From Nocardia terpenica (GTDB taxonomy: Bacteria > Actinomycetota > Actinomycetes > Mycobacteriales > Mycobacteriaceae): a stretch of 64,000 nucleotides of DNA. A model generated the notes under the pieces. It made no database searches and was not told the DNA's origin. It saw nothing but the letters and a program-made list of their open reading frames with translations. Made by a program: the position numbers and the translations under genes. Within the stretch, counting starts at the first letter, position 1. The number at the start of each line of letters is the position of its first letter. Shown here piece after piece: positions 1 to 7,898 of this stretch. The DNA is taken from NCBI RefSeq assembly GCF_013186535.1, contig NZ_JABMCZ010000003.1, positions 1,612,001 to 1,676,000 of the forward strand. Direction: 5' to 3'.

Positions 1-2
1 AT

Positions 3-422
3 ATCGACGTGCCCGAATCGGAGATCCGCGTCGACGTGTACCGCTCCTCGGGTCCGGGTGGCCAGAGCGTCAACACCACCGACTCCGCGGTCCGCATCAC
101 CCACATTCCGACCGGCATCGTGGTCACCTGCCAGAACGAGAAATCGCAGCTGCAGAACAAGATTTCGGCCATGCGCGTGCTGCAGGCCAAACTGCTCGAG
201 CGCAAGCGTCAGGAGGAGCGCGCCCAGATGGATGCGCTCAAGACCACCGAGGGCGCGTCCTGGGGCAACCAGATGCGCTCCTATGTGCTGCACCCCTACC
301 AGATGGTGAAGGATCTGCGCACCAACTACGAGGTCAACAACCCCACATCCGTCCTCGACGGCGATATCGACGCCTTCATCGAGGAGGGCATCCGGTGGCG
401 GATGCGCCAGGGCGACGAGTAG
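3..422 (+). CDS. prfB: Peptide chain release factor 2, C-terminal part
   Basis: This is the C-terminal part of a class I release factor; the gene begins before the window. The SGPGGQSVN segment about 16 residues in carries the universal GGQ motif, which triggers peptidyl-tRNA hydrolysis in the ribosomal peptidyl transferase centre. It is followed by the usual basic helix and the NPTSVLDGDIDAFIEE C-terminus. RF2 is chosen over RF1 from its place upstream of an mscS-like gene and ftsEX, the mycobacterial prfB order. The stop-codon recognition domain lies outside the window, so the RF2 assignment rests on overall sequence and synteny. Confidence 0.93.
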   Translation: MDVPESEIRVDVYRSSGPGGQSVNTTDSAVRITHIPTGIVVTCQNEKSQLQNKISAMRVLQAKLLERKRQEERAQMDALKTTEGASWGNQMRSYVLHPYQMVKDLRTNYEVNNPTSVLDGDIDAFIEEGIRWRMRQGDE

Positions 423-457
423 CGATTCCTTCCGCCTGGCGTAGTAGCCTGGCTGGC

Positions 458-523
458 GTGTATTCGGTCGGCGGAATCAATTGCGGTGGTACCCGGTTCA
501 CACCGGGAAAGGTGTGCCGGTGA
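458..523 (+). CDS. Possible leaderless 21-residue upstream ORF coupled to mscS
   Basis: A TAGCCT box (445-450) lies 7 nt before GTG at 458, the spacing of a leaderless transcript. The frame reads VYSVGGINCGGTRFTPGKVC plus Arg, then TGA at 521-523. That stop overlaps the GTG at 520 proposed as the mscS start (GTGA), so ribosomes ending here could restart on mscS. Small leaderless uORFs acting this way are known in mycobacteria. The peptide has two cysteines but no poly-Cys run. No conservation can be tested here; the promoter spacing and exact stop/start overlap are the whole case. Confidence 0.4.
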   Translation: MYSVGGINCGGTRFTPGKVCR

Positions 524-1377
524 TCACGACGCTCGCCTCCGCCGCAATGACCGAGGACCTCGCCTGGTTACGCTCCGGCGGCCTGGAAATCGTGCTGTAT
601 GTGATCGGCGCGGTGCTGTTCGGTCGCGTCGTTCAGTTCGTGCGCGATCGGATCACCCGCAGGATCGACGCCGGATTCCAGAGCAGCGATTCGCTTGTGC
701 GGTCGGAGGCGGCCAAGCACCGGCACGCCCTGGCTCAGGTCATCACCTGGGTGGTGCTGAGCCTCGGCTACTTCCTGGTGGCGCTGGAGGTCTTGAAGCG
801 TCTGGGATTCGAGCTCGGCGGGTTGGTCGCCCCCGCCGCGGTGCTCGGTGCCGCGATCGGTTTCGGCGCCCAGCGCGTGGTGCAGGACCTGCTGGCGGGC
901 TTCTTCCTGATCACCGAGCGGCAGTACGGATTCGGCGACGTGGTGCGCATCGCCGTCACCGGGCAGTCCGAGCCCGCCGAGGGCACCGTCGAGGACGTCA
1001 CGCTGCGGATCACCACCCTGCGCAATGCCGACGGCGAGGTGATCACGGTGCCCAACGGCCAGATCGTGAAAGTCACCAATCTGTCCAAGGATTGGGCGCG
1101 CGCCGCGATCGATGTGCCGGTCAAGGCGACTGCCGATATCAACAAGATCAACGAAATCCTGCACGACGTGGGGGCCAAGGCGTTCCAGGATCGCACGCTC
1201 AAATCGCTGCTGCTGGACGAGCCCACGGTGATGGGTCTCGAGGATCTGACGGTCGACCAGATGAATATCCGTATGGTTGCCCGCACATTGCCGGGCAAGC
1301 AGTTCGAAGTGGGGCGCGAGTTGCGGGTGCGGGTGGCCGCGGCCCTGCGCCGGGAGGGCATGAGTGAAAACGCGTAG
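520..1377 (+). CDS. MscS-family small-conductance mechanosensitive channel
   Basis: The 285-residue protein has about three membrane helices in the first 130 residues. The third (LVAPAAVLGAAIGFGAQRVV) is the Gly/Ala-rich pore helix of MscS channels. The beta domain follows at FGDVVRI, with the EGTVEDVTLRITTLRNADGE and VPNGQI blocks typical of the family. It should open under membrane tension and release solutes in osmotic downshock. GTG at 520 was chosen because a GGAAAGG sequence precedes it and an upstream mini-ORF stops on it; the frame stays open back to TTG 481. It lies between prfB and ftsE, as its mycobacterial counterpart does. Confidence 0.88.
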   Translation: MITTLASAAMTEDLAWLRSGGLEIVLYVIGAVLFGRVVQFVRDRITRRIDAGFQSSDSLVRSEAAKHRHALAQVITWVVLSLGYFLVALEVLKRLGFELGGLVAPAAVLGAAIGFGAQRVVQDLLAGFFLITERQYGFGDVVRIAVTGQSEPAEGTVEDVTLRITTLRNADGEVITVPNGQIVKVTNLSKDWARAAIDVPVKATADINKINEILHDVGAKAFQDRTLKSLLLDEPTVMGLEDLTVDQMNIRMVARTLPGKQFEVGRELRVRVAAALRREGMSENA

Positions 1378-1531
1378 ATCGACCGCGATCCTGCTCACGG
1401 TCTGGATCGCGACATTCGTTGTGTACCTGTTCGTCCGGCCCACCACACCCGCGGGGCAGCACGCTCCCGCATTCAGCCCGGTCGCGAATATCATTCCGAA
1501 ATCGCAGCATACGCCCGCGCCCGCCAAATGA
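1364..1531 (+). CDS. Small single-pass membrane protein (55 aa), first of three paralogues
   Basis: GTG at 1364 lies inside the end of the mscS gene. The product begins VKTRRSTAILLTVW and continues to YLFVRP, a single hydrophobic helix after a basic N-terminus, then a Pro/Ala-rich tail. It occupies the place of the small proline-rich membrane protein between the mscS-like gene and ftsE in mycobacteria. The block S-T-x(3)-L-x(3)-W-x-A-x-F-V-x-Y-L-x-V-R-P recurs in the proteins at 5908 and 6131, which supports it as a real gene despite its size. Function is unknown. The overlap with mscS suggests translational coupling. Confidence 0.68.
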   Translation: MKTRRSTAILLTVWIATFVVYLFVRPTTPAGQHAPAFSPVANIIPKSQHTPAPAK

Positions 1532-1606
1532 GCCGCGCGCGATGACCCGAATGAGACACTTCGCCCGCGCCGGTGCGGGCGGGCGGGGTGCCGGTTCGTC
1601 GCTGGC

Positions 1607-1612
1607 TACACT
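1607..1612 (+). promoter_or_regulatory. -10 box of ftsE, leaderless layout
   Basis: TACACT ends 8 nt before the ftsE GTG at 1621. No Shine-Dalgarno sequence is visible in this gap, so transcription probably starts at or next to the initiation codon. No convincing -35 is seen. Confidence 0.5.
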
Positions 1613-1620
1613 GGCTGCTC

Positions 1621-2310
1621 GTGATAACCCTGCGGAACGTCACCAAGTCCTACAAGACCTCGACGCGGCCCGCGCTGGACGGTGTTTCGGTCGAGATCGA
1701 GAAGGGCGAGTTCGTCTTCATCATCGGACCGTCCGGGTCGGGCAAGTCGACGTTCATGCGGCTGCTGCTGAAGGAGGAGCGGCCCACCGCCGGTGAGGTG
1801 CACGTCGCCGATTACCGGGTGGACCGGCTGCCCGGCCGCCGCGTGCCCAAGCTGCGCCAGCGCATCGGCTGTGTCTTCCAGGACTTCCGGCTGCTGCAGC
1901 AGAAGACGGTGGAGCAGAACGTGGCGTTCGCGCTCGAGGTGATCGGCAAGAACCGCAAGTTCATCGCCCGCGCGGTGCCCGAGGCGCTGGATCTGGTGGG
2001 CCTGTCCGGCAAGGCCGATCGGTTACCGAGCGAGCTGTCCGGCGGTGAGCAGCAGCGCGTCGCGATCGCGCGCGCCTTCGTGAACCGGCCGCTGGTGCTG
2101 CTGGCCGACGAACCCACCGGCAATCTCGATCCCGATACCAGTCAGGACATCATGGCGCTGCTGGAACGGGTCAATCGCACCGGCACGACGGTGCTGATGG
2201 CCACCCACGACAACCACATCGTCGACGCCATGCGGCGGCGGGTGATCGAGCTCGACCGCGGGCGGGTGCTGCGCGACGAGGCCATGGGCGTGTACGGGGT
2301 GGGCCGGTAA
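1621..2310 (+). CDS. ftsE: Cell-division ABC transporter ATP-binding protein FtsE
   Basis: FtsE is the cytoplasmic ATPase that pairs with FtsX at the divisome and drives activation of peptidoglycan hydrolases. The 229-residue protein has Walker A GPSGSGKST (about residues 36-44), a Q-loop at CVFQDFRLL, the signature LSGGEQQR and Walker B LLADEPTG, followed by the ATHD switch histidine. The start was moved to GTG 1621 because the protein then begins VITLRNVTKSYKTSTRPALD, matching the family N-terminus, and because a TACACT box lies 8 nt upstream. ftsX follows with a one-base overlap. Confidence 0.97.
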   Translation: MITLRNVTKSYKTSTRPALDGVSVEIEKGEFVFIIGPSGSGKSTFMRLLLKEERPTAGEVHVADYRVDRLPGRRVPKLRQRIGCVFQDFRLLQQKTVEQNVAFALEVIGKNRKFIARAVPEALDLVGLSGKADRLPSELSGGEQQRVAIARAFVNRPLVLLADEPTGNLDPDTSQDIMALLERVNRTGTTVLMATHDNHIVDAMRRRVIELDRGRVLRDEAMGVYGVGR

Positions 2311-3215
2311 TGCGCGCGAGCTTCCTGATCGGCGAGGTCCTCACCGGCCTGCGCCGCAATGTCACCATGACCCTGGCGATGATCCTGACCACCGCGGTCT
2401 CGCTCGCCATGCTCGGCGGCGGTCTGCTCGCGGTGCAGATCACCAAGAAGACCGAGGACATGTTCCTGGGGCGGCTGGAGATCCGGCTGTTCCTGACGCC
2501 CGACATCTCGGCCACCGACACCGACTGCACGCAGGATGCGTGCAAGGCGCTGCTGTCGGATCTGAAGCAGCACGACGGCGTGGTGAGCGTGCAGTTCACC
2601 AACAGCGCCGACGCCAAGAAGGAGGCCACCGAGGTCACCTTCAAGGATCAGCCGGAGATGGTGCAGATGATCCAGAACACGACGCTGCCCGCGTCGTTCC
2701 GGGTCAAGATGAGCGATCCCGGGCGGTATCCGCAGATCATGAAGGACTATCAGACCCGGCCCGGCGTCCAATCCGTGCACAGCGACCGCGATTTCGTGGA
2801 CCGGCTGGTGGGATTGTTCGACGGCCTGCGCAACGCGGCCTTCGGGCTGGCGGCGCTGCAGGCGGTGGCGGCCCTGCTGCTGATCGCGAACATGGTGCAG
2901 ATCGCGGCGTTCACCCGCCGCGAGGAGGTCGGCATCATGCGCATGGTCGGCGCCTCCCGCTGGTACACCCAGCTGCCGTTCCTGCTGGAGGCGGTGATCG
3001 CGGCCCTGATCGGCTCGGCCCTGGCCGTGGGCAGCCTGTTCATCGCCCGCCCGCTGGTGATCAACCACGCCCTCGGCGCCTTCACCGACAGCGGCGTCGT
3101 CCCCCGCCTCACCGACAACGACATCGCCCTGGCCGCCATCTACATCATCCCGGTCGGCATAATCTTCGCCGCCGCAACGGCTTACGGGACGCTGCGGTAT
3201 TACGTGCGGAATTGA
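2310..3215 (+). CDS. ftsX: Cell-division protein FtsX
   Basis: FtsX is the membrane partner of FtsE. The 301-residue protein has the standard topology: a cytoplasmic N-terminus, one helix (about residues 20-42), an extracellular domain of about 130 residues containing a close cysteine pair (DTDCTQDACKAL), then three C-terminal helices. The cytoplasmic segment FTRREEVGIMRMVGASRWY is the conserved FtsX loop. ATG at 2310 overlaps the ftsE TAA by one base, so the two are translated together. In many relatives smpB follows directly; here recQ and repeats intervene. Confidence 0.96.
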   Translation: MRASFLIGEVLTGLRRNVTMTLAMILTTAVSLAMLGGGLLAVQITKKTEDMFLGRLEIRLFLTPDISATDTDCTQDACKALLSDLKQHDGVVSVQFTNSADAKKEATEVTFKDQPEMVQMIQNTTLPASFRVKMSDPGRYPQIMKDYQTRPGVQSVHSDRDFVDRLVGLFDGLRNAAFGLAALQAVAALLLIANMVQIAAFTRREEVGIMRMVGASRWYTQLPFLLEAVIAALIGSALAVGSLFIARPLVINHALGAFTDSGVVPRLTDNDIALAAIYIIPVGIIFAAATAYGTLRYYVRN

Positions 3216-3277
3216 TTGGTTCCCACGCAAAGGGTGCGAGTGCCGGGAGAAGGCGGCGCAGGCCCCGGGGACATCCG

Positions 3278-3283
3278 TAGGAT
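3278..3283 (+). promoter_or_regulatory. -10 box of recQ, leaderless layout
   Basis: TAGGAT lies 7 nt before the GTG chosen as recQ start (3291). This gives recQ its own promoter, separate from ftsEX. The in-frame ATG at 3282 overlaps the box, which argues against it as the start. Confidence 0.5.
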
Positions 3284-3290
3284 GGCGGGC

Positions 3291-5345
3291 GTGAGTTCCC
3301 CGGAGATGCTTGCTACGGCGACCGACCAGTCTGCGTCCGGCGCGAAAACCGATGCGGCGCACCAGGTTCTACGGCGCGTCTTCGGGTACGACAGTTTCCG
3401 CGGCTTACAGCGCGAGATCGTCGAACAGGTGGTCTCGGGCGGCGACGCGCTGGTGCTCATGCCCACCGGCGGCGGCAAATCGCTGTGCTACCAGATCCCC
3501 GCGCTGGTGCGGCCGGGCGTGGGTGTGGTCGTATCGCCGCTCATCGCCCTCATGCAGGACCAGGTCGACGCGCTCACCGCCCTGGGCGTGCGCGCCGGGT
3601 TCCTCAACTCCACCCAGTTCCCCGACCAGCGCCGCGCGGTCGAGGCGCAACTGCTGTCCGGCGAGCTGGACATCCTCTACCTGGCCCCGGAGCGCCTGCG
3701 GCTGGAATCGACGGTGCAGCTGCTGGATAGGGCGAAGGTGTCGGTGTTCGCCATCGACGAGGCGCACTGCGTCTCACAGTGGGGCCACGACTTCCGGCCC
3801 GACTATCTGGCGCTGTCCATGCTGCACGAGCGCTGGCCCGACGTGCCGCGCATCGCGCTCACCGCCACCGCCACCGAGAACACCCGCAGGGAAATCGCCG
3901 AGCGCCTCGACCTCACCGGCGCAAGGCATTTCGTCGCGGGCTTCGACCGCCCCAACATCCAGTACCGCATCGAGCCCAAGAACCGGCCCGACCAGCAGCT
4001 GCTGTCGTTCATCAACACCGAGCACCCCGGCGACGCGGGCATCGTCTACTGCCTGTCGCGCAATTCGGTGGAGAAGACGGCGGAGTTCCTCAGCCGCAAC
4101 GGCGTCGAGGCGCTGCCGTATCACGCCGGGCTCGACGCCCGCACCCGTGCCGCCAACCAGGCGCGCTTCCTGCGCGAGGACGGTCTGGTGGTGGTCGCGA
4201 CCATCGCCTTCGGCATGGGCATCGACAAACCCGACGTGCGCTTCGTCGCCCACCTCGACCTGCCGAAATCGGTGGAGGGCTACTACCAGGAGACCGGCCG
4301 CGCGGGCCGCGACGGACTCCCGTCCACGGCCTGGATGGTGTACGGCCTCAACGACGTCGTGCAGCAGCGCCGCCTGATCGACAACTCCGAGGGCGACGCC
4401 GCGCACCGCCGCCAGCTGCAGCTGCACCTGGACGCCATGCTCGCGCTGTGCGAGACCGTGCAGTGCCGCCGCACCCAACTGCTGAACTACTTCGGCCAGC
4501 CCGGCGAGCCCTGCGGCAACTGCGACACCTGCATGAATCCGCCGGAGTCCTGGGACGGCACCGTCGCCGCGCAGAAGGTGCTCTCCACCGTGCTGCGGCT
4601 CAAGCGCGAGCGCGGGCAGAGCTTCGGCGCGGGCCACATCGTCGACATCCTGATCGGCAAGTCCAATCCGAAGGTGCTGCAGCACAAGCACAACGAGCTG
4701 AAGGTATTCGGCATCGGCACCGAGCTGCGCGATGTCGAATGGCGCGGCACGATCCGCCAGCTGCTCGCCCAGGGCCTGCTCGCGGTGCACGGCGAGTACG
4801 GCGTGCTGGTACTGACCGAGGCCAGCAACGAGGTCCTGTTCTCCGGCCGCACCGTCGCCCTGCGCCGCGAGCCCGAACGCGCCAAGGTCGCAAAGGCCCC
4901 GCGCGCCAAGACCTCCCGCCTCGCCGCCGCCGACCTCGCCCCCGGCGACACCGACCTGTTCGAGCGCCTGCGCGCCTGGCGCGCCGCGACCGCCAAGGAA
5001 CAGGGCGTCCCCGCCTACGTCGTCTTCCACGACGCCACCCTCCGCGAAATCGCCACCCGCAAACCCACCACCCTCACCGAACTCGGCACCATCAGCGGCA
5101 TCGGCGAAAGCAAACGCGGCAAATACGGCGAGGGCGTGCTCGAGGTGGTCGCGGCCAATAGCTCCGCCCCACAAACCACCTCACCCCCACCCCCGCGCTC
5201 CTCCCGATTCGACCGCTCCACCCCCACCCAACCCCGCCCCACCTCACCCCGCGCATCCACCACCCCCGATCCCGCCCCAACCGATTGGAGTCACGAACCC
5301 CCACCGGACTGGGACTACGAGCCCCCACCGGACGACGGGTACTGA
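3291..5345 (+). CDS. recQ: ATP-dependent DNA helicase RecQ
   Basis: RecQ is a 3'-5' superfamily 2 helicase of recombinational repair. The 684-residue protein has Walker A PTGGGKS (about residues 58-64), the DEAH box in FAIDEAHCVSQWGHDFRPDY, helicase motifs through GMGIDKPDVRFV and QETGRAGRDG, and the four-cysteine zinc site (CRRTQLLNYF followed by PCGNCDTC). A winged-helix domain and an HRDC domain (FERLRAWRAA to GKYGEGVLEVV) follow. The last 60 residues are a Pro/Ser/Thr-rich tail that looks disordered and is absent from the compact family core. The gene sits between ftsX and smpB, unlike the usual mycobacterial order. Confidence 0.95.
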   Translation: MSSPEMLATATDQSASGAKTDAAHQVLRRVFGYDSFRGLQREIVEQVVSGGDALVLMPTGGGKSLCYQIPALVRPGVGVVVSPLIALMQDQVDALTALGVRAGFLNSTQFPDQRRAVEAQLLSGELDILYLAPERLRLESTVQLLDRAKVSVFAIDEAHCVSQWGHDFRPDYLALSMLHERWPDVPRIALTATATENTRREIAERLDLTGARHFVAGFDRPNIQYRIEPKNRPDQQLLSFINTEHPGDAGIVYCLSRNSVEKTAEFLSRNGVEALPYHAGLDARTRAANQARFLREDGLVVVATIAFGMGIDKPDVRFVAHLDLPKSVEGYYQETGRAGRDGLPSTAWMVYGLNDVVQQRRLIDNSEGDAAHRRQLQLHLDAMLALCETVQCRRTQLLNYFGQPGEPCGNCDTCMNPPESWDGTVAAQKVLSTVLRLKRERGQSFGAGHIVDILIGKSNPKVLQHKHNELKVFGIGTELRDVEWRGTIRQLLAQGLLAVHGEYGVLVLTEASNEVLFSGRTVALRREPERAKVAKAPRAKTSRLAAADLAPGDTDLFERLRAWRAATAKEQGVPAYVVFHDATLREIATRKPTTLTELGTISGIGESKRGKYGEGVLEVVAANSSAPQTTSPPPPRSSRFDRSTPTQPRPTSPRASTTPDPAPTDWSHEPPPDWDYEPPPDDGY

Positions 5346-5347
5346 TC

Positions 5348-5590
5348 GGCCCTGGCCAAAAGAACGCCAGGACCAATGGGCTTTCTGAACGCCAGGACCA
5401 AAGGGGTTTCTGAACGCCAGGACCAAAGGGCTATCAGAACGTCAGGACCAGAGGATCTGCCAGAACGCCAGGGACCACGGAAGCTGCCAGAACGCCAGAA
5501 CCAAAGGGGGTCAGCAGAACGGCAGGACCACAGGAGGTAACAGAACGCCAGGGCCAAAGGAGCCGGACGCCGAGGCTAGGGTGCCAGAAC
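5348..5590 (+). repeat. Degenerate tandem array of 25-27 bp units, seeded by the shared intergenic element (locus A)
   Basis: The array starts with a diverged element arm, CCTGGCCAAAAGAACGCCAGG (with its last base at 5371). It continues as about eight units of the form GAACGCCAGGACCAAAGG plus 7-9 variable bases. Unit starts are near 5362, 5387, 5412, 5437, 5463, 5490, 5517 and 5542. It begins three bases after the recQ stop. The units match the arrays at 32903 and 56058 in structure, and they grow from the same side of the element arm. No gene is seen here. Reading frames on the opposite strand are simple repeats of the unit. Confidence 0.8.
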
Positions 5591-5629
5591 GATAGCGAGT
5601 TGCCGCCCCGCCAGGTTCGTCTCTGTCTC

Positions 5630-5835
5630 CGGCATGCCGGTTCACCCGGTGCGCGGGTTCACCCTGTCTCGGGCGTGCCGATCCTCCTGTCCCGGGCGTG
5701 CCGGTTCTCCCTGCCCTCTGCGTGCCGGTTCTCCCTGGCCTCTGCGTGCCGGTTCTCCCTGGCCTCTGCGTGCCGGTTCTCCCTGGCCTCTGCGTGCAGA
5801 TTCTCCCTGGCCCCGGCGTGCTTTTGGCCGGGGCC
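5630..5835 (-). repeat. 24-bp tandem minisatellite ending in the shared intergenic element (locus B)
   Basis: Exact 24-bp periodicity runs from 5696 to 5815 in five units starting at 5696, 5720, 5744, 5768 and 5792. Three of these (from 5720) are identical, with sequence GCGTGCCGGTTCTCCCTGGC plus CTCT. Units upstream of 5696 are degenerate. The array ends at 5811-5833 in the element arm CCCCGGCGTGCTTTTGGCCG plus GGG. Read on the minus strand, the array grows from the GGCCAAAAGCACGCCGGGG arm exactly as the other loci do. With locus A it fills the whole recQ to 5908 interval, which has no gene. Confidence 0.85.
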
Positions 5836-5907
5836 TACCGACTCCCTTGAGTAACAAGTGGTCTGAACTGCGTTTATCGAGGCGATCGATGTGGGTACCG
5901 TGTCGAT

Positions 5908-6126
5908 ATGGTCGGCGACGACGAACTGATCCCGGGGGACGGTCTGCCCGCGCGCGGGGGCGGCTCGATGCCTGCGGATGCGGTCATCGATCGGACCGCC
6001 GAGCTACCGGCATCAAAGAGACGGTGGCGCGGCTCGCTGGGGCGGCCGCGACTGTCCACGGTGCTGCTGCTGTCGGGGTGGGTGGCGCTATTCGTGCTTT
6101 ATCTCGAGGTGCGGCCGGGGGGATAG
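5908..6126 (+). CDS. Small single-pass membrane protein (72 aa), second paralogue
   Basis: A polar, acidic N-terminal half is followed by a basic stretch (SKRRWRGSLGRPR) and one C-terminal helix (LSTVLLLSGWVALFVLYLEV), ending RPGG. The helix and flanking motif GRPR-x-STV-x(6)-W-x-A-x-FVLYLE-x-RP are shared almost exactly with the next gene and more loosely with the protein at 1364. Topology would be N-in with almost nothing outside. The next gene starts 4 nt after this stop, so they form a pair just upstream of smpB. The family is not recognised and its function is unknown. Confidence 0.72.
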   Translation: MVGDDELIPGDGLPARGGGSMPADAVIDRTAELPASKRRWRGSLGRPRLSTVLLLSGWVALFVLYLEVRPGG

Positions 6127-6130
6127 GCCC

Positions 6131-6370
6131 GTGACCCATCATCACGACTCGCAGCGCGGCGACGGCGGCAGCGATCAGTCGGATCCCGGATCCGGCGACA
6201 CCCCGGATGTCGAGGCATTCGTCGGGCGGGTCACCGAGGGCTCGGTCGATGCGGGCTGGTTGCGCCCGCACACCCGGCGCGCGCTCGGGCGGCCGCGGGT
6301 GTCGACCGTGGTGCTGACGATCGTGTGGATCGCGGTCTTCGTCCTCTACCTCGAGATCCGCCCGGCCTAG
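6131..6370 (+). CDS. Small single-pass membrane protein (79 aa), third paralogue
   Basis: GTG at 6131 starts a 79-residue protein with a His/Asp/Ser-rich N-terminus, a middle segment (DVEAFVGRVTEGSVDAGWLR) and a C-terminal helix, RPRVSTVVLTIVWIAVFVLY, ending LEIRPA. It is a clear tandem relative of the gene at 5908: the last 30 residues are nearly the same, while the N-terminal halves differ. That suggests the helix is the conserved functional part. It starts 4 nt after the upstream gene and is probably co-transcribed. Function is unknown. Confidence 0.7.
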   Translation: MTHHHDSQRGDGGSDQSDPGSGDTPDVEAFVGRVTEGSVDAGWLRPHTRRALGRPRVSTVVLTIVWIAVFVLYLEIRPA

Positions 6371-6414
6371 CTGCCGACCGGCAACGCGCGGAATAATCCA
6401 TTGCTCCCGGCAAT

Positions 6415-6420
6415 TATCCT
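6415..6420 (+). promoter_or_regulatory. -10 box of smpB, leaderless layout
   Basis: TATCCT ends 8 nt before ATG 6429, with no ribosome-binding site between. This supports the ATG over the in-frame TTG at 6420, which overlaps the box. Confidence 0.5.
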
Positions 6421-6428
6421 TGACCGTT

Positions 6429-6902
6429 ATGAAGGAGACCGGGCGCAAGGCCATCGCCACCAACCGCAGGGCGCGGCACAACTACACGATCCTGGAGACC
6501 TATGAGGCCGGGGTCGCGCTGGTCGGTACCGAGGTGAAGAGCCTGCGCGAGGGGAAAGCGTCCCTGGTCGACGCCTTCGCCACCATCGACGACGGCGAGG
6601 TCTGGCTGCGCGGGCTGCACATCCCCGAGTACGGGCACGGCACCTGGACCAACCACTCGCCGCGACGTACCCGCAAACTATTGCTGCACCGCCGCGAGAT
6701 CGACAAGCTCACCGGCAAGACGAAGGAGAGCAGCCAGACGCTGGTGCCGCTGTCGATGTACTTCTCCGACGGCAAGGTCAAGGTCGAACTGGCGCTGGCC
6801 AAGGGCAAGCAGGACTACGACAAACGCCAGGATCTGGCCCGCCGCACCGCGGAGCGGGAGGTGACGCGCGAGCTCGGCCGGCGGGTGAAGGGCATGCGGT
6901 GA
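6429..6902 (+). CDS. smpB: SsrA-binding protein SmpB
   Basis: SmpB binds tmRNA and carries it to stalled ribosomes for trans-translation. The 157-residue protein shows the hallmark blocks IATNRRARHNYTILE, EAGVALVGTEVKSLREGK, HIPEYGHGTW and LALAKGKQDYDKR, plus the basic tail (TAEREVTRELGRRVKGMR) that enters the mRNA channel. Length is normal for the family. It lies 1 kb upstream of its RNA partner ssrA. Its TGA overlaps the GTG start of the next gene. Confidence 0.97.
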   Translation: MKETGRKAIATNRRARHNYTILETYEAGVALVGTEVKSLREGKASLVDAFATIDDGEVWLRGLHIPEYGHGTWTNHSPRRTRKLLLHRREIDKLTGKTKESSQTLVPLSMYFSDGKVKVELALAKGKQDYDKRQDLARRTAEREVTRELGRRVKGMR

Positions 6903-7762
6903 CGGCGATCGTCCTGGCGCTGATCGCGGCCCTCGGCTACGGGGTGAGCGATTTCGTCGGCGGTGTCGCCTCGCGCCGGGTCGCGGCCCTGCGCATCGTC
7001 ATCGTCTCCTATCCGCTGTCCGTCCTGCTCATTCTGCTGCTCGTGCCCCTGGTCCGCGGGCATCCCGACCCGGCCGCGCTGGGCTGGGGCGCCGCCGCGG
7101 GCGTGGCCAGCGGCCTGGCGGTGTGGTGGTTCTACGCGGCGCTGGCGACCGGTCCGATGGCGGTGGTGTCACCGCTGACCGCGGTGCTGGTGGCCGGAAT
7201 CCCGGTCATCATCGGGCTGGTCACCGGCGAGCGCGCCAACCCGGCGGCCTACGTCGGCATCGTGTGCGCGCTGATCGCGGTCGTGCTGGTCAGCAAGGAA
7301 TCGCCGGACGACGTGACCGAGGAGATCACCGGCGGCCGCGAACTGCGCTTCGACCGGCGGGTGGCGCTGCTCACGGTCGGCTCCGGCATCGCGTTCGGGT
7401 TCGCGTTCGTCTTCCTGCACTCCTCGGCCGGTTCGGGCGGGCTGTGGCCGCTGGTGTCGTCGCGTCTGGCCGCGACCGTCGTGGTGTGGGTGGCGGCGCT
7501 GGCGACCGGGCATTTCCGTGCCCCGACCGGCAAGCCACTGCGCCTGGCCGTGTACGTGAGCGTGCTGGACGTGATCGCCAACGTGGCCATGCTCTACGCC
7601 TTCCACGGCTCGATGCTGTCGCTGGTGAGCGTGATCGGCTCGCTGTACCCGGCGGCCACCGTGCTACTGGCCATGGTGCTGCTCGGCGAGCGCGTCGGCC
7701 CGCTGCAGCAGATCGGCATGGTCCTGGCCCTCGGCTCGGTCGCCCTCATCGCGACCGCCTGA
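6899..7762 (+). CDS. EamA/DMT-superfamily membrane transporter
   Basis: The 287-residue protein is almost wholly hydrophobic, with about ten predicted helices arranged as two repeats of five, the layout of the drug/metabolite transporter superfamily. The first repeat starts IVLALIAALGYGVSDFVGGV. The second ends with the usual SLYPAATVLLAMVLLGERVGPLQQIGM motif. The substrate cannot be told from sequence. GTG at 6899 overlaps the smpB stop (GTGA), so the gene is probably translationally coupled to smpB even though no functional link is obvious. Confidence 0.88.
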   Translation: MTAIVLALIAALGYGVSDFVGGVASRRVAALRIVIVSYPLSVLLILLLVPLVRGHPDPAALGWGAAAGVASGLAVWWFYAALATGPMAVVSPLTAVLVAGIPVIIGLVTGERANPAAYVGIVCALIAVVLVSKESPDDVTEEITGGRELRFDRRVALLTVGSGIAFGFAFVFLHSSAGSGGLWPLVSSRLAATVVVWVAALATGHFRAPTGKPLRLAVYVSVLDVIANVAMLYAFHGSMLSLVSVIGSLYPAATVLLAMVLLGERVGPLQQIGMVLALGSVALIATA

Positions 7763-7898
7763 AAGCCGGTGCGCCCGAACACTTGTCGGCGGCACCCCGC
7801 CGCGCCGGTGCCGGACCCGGTGAAATAATCGAGTGACGGATGATGTTAAGATGAATAGCCCGGTCACAAGCCGGGGTCATCTGAATCGGTGACGAGAC

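Noticed and set aside
5696..5815. Coding repeat protein from the 24-bp units (SACRFSLA repeats)
   Set aside because: The frame stays open only because the unit is a multiple of three without stops. No start signal or full domain is present, and the array derives from an intergenic element.
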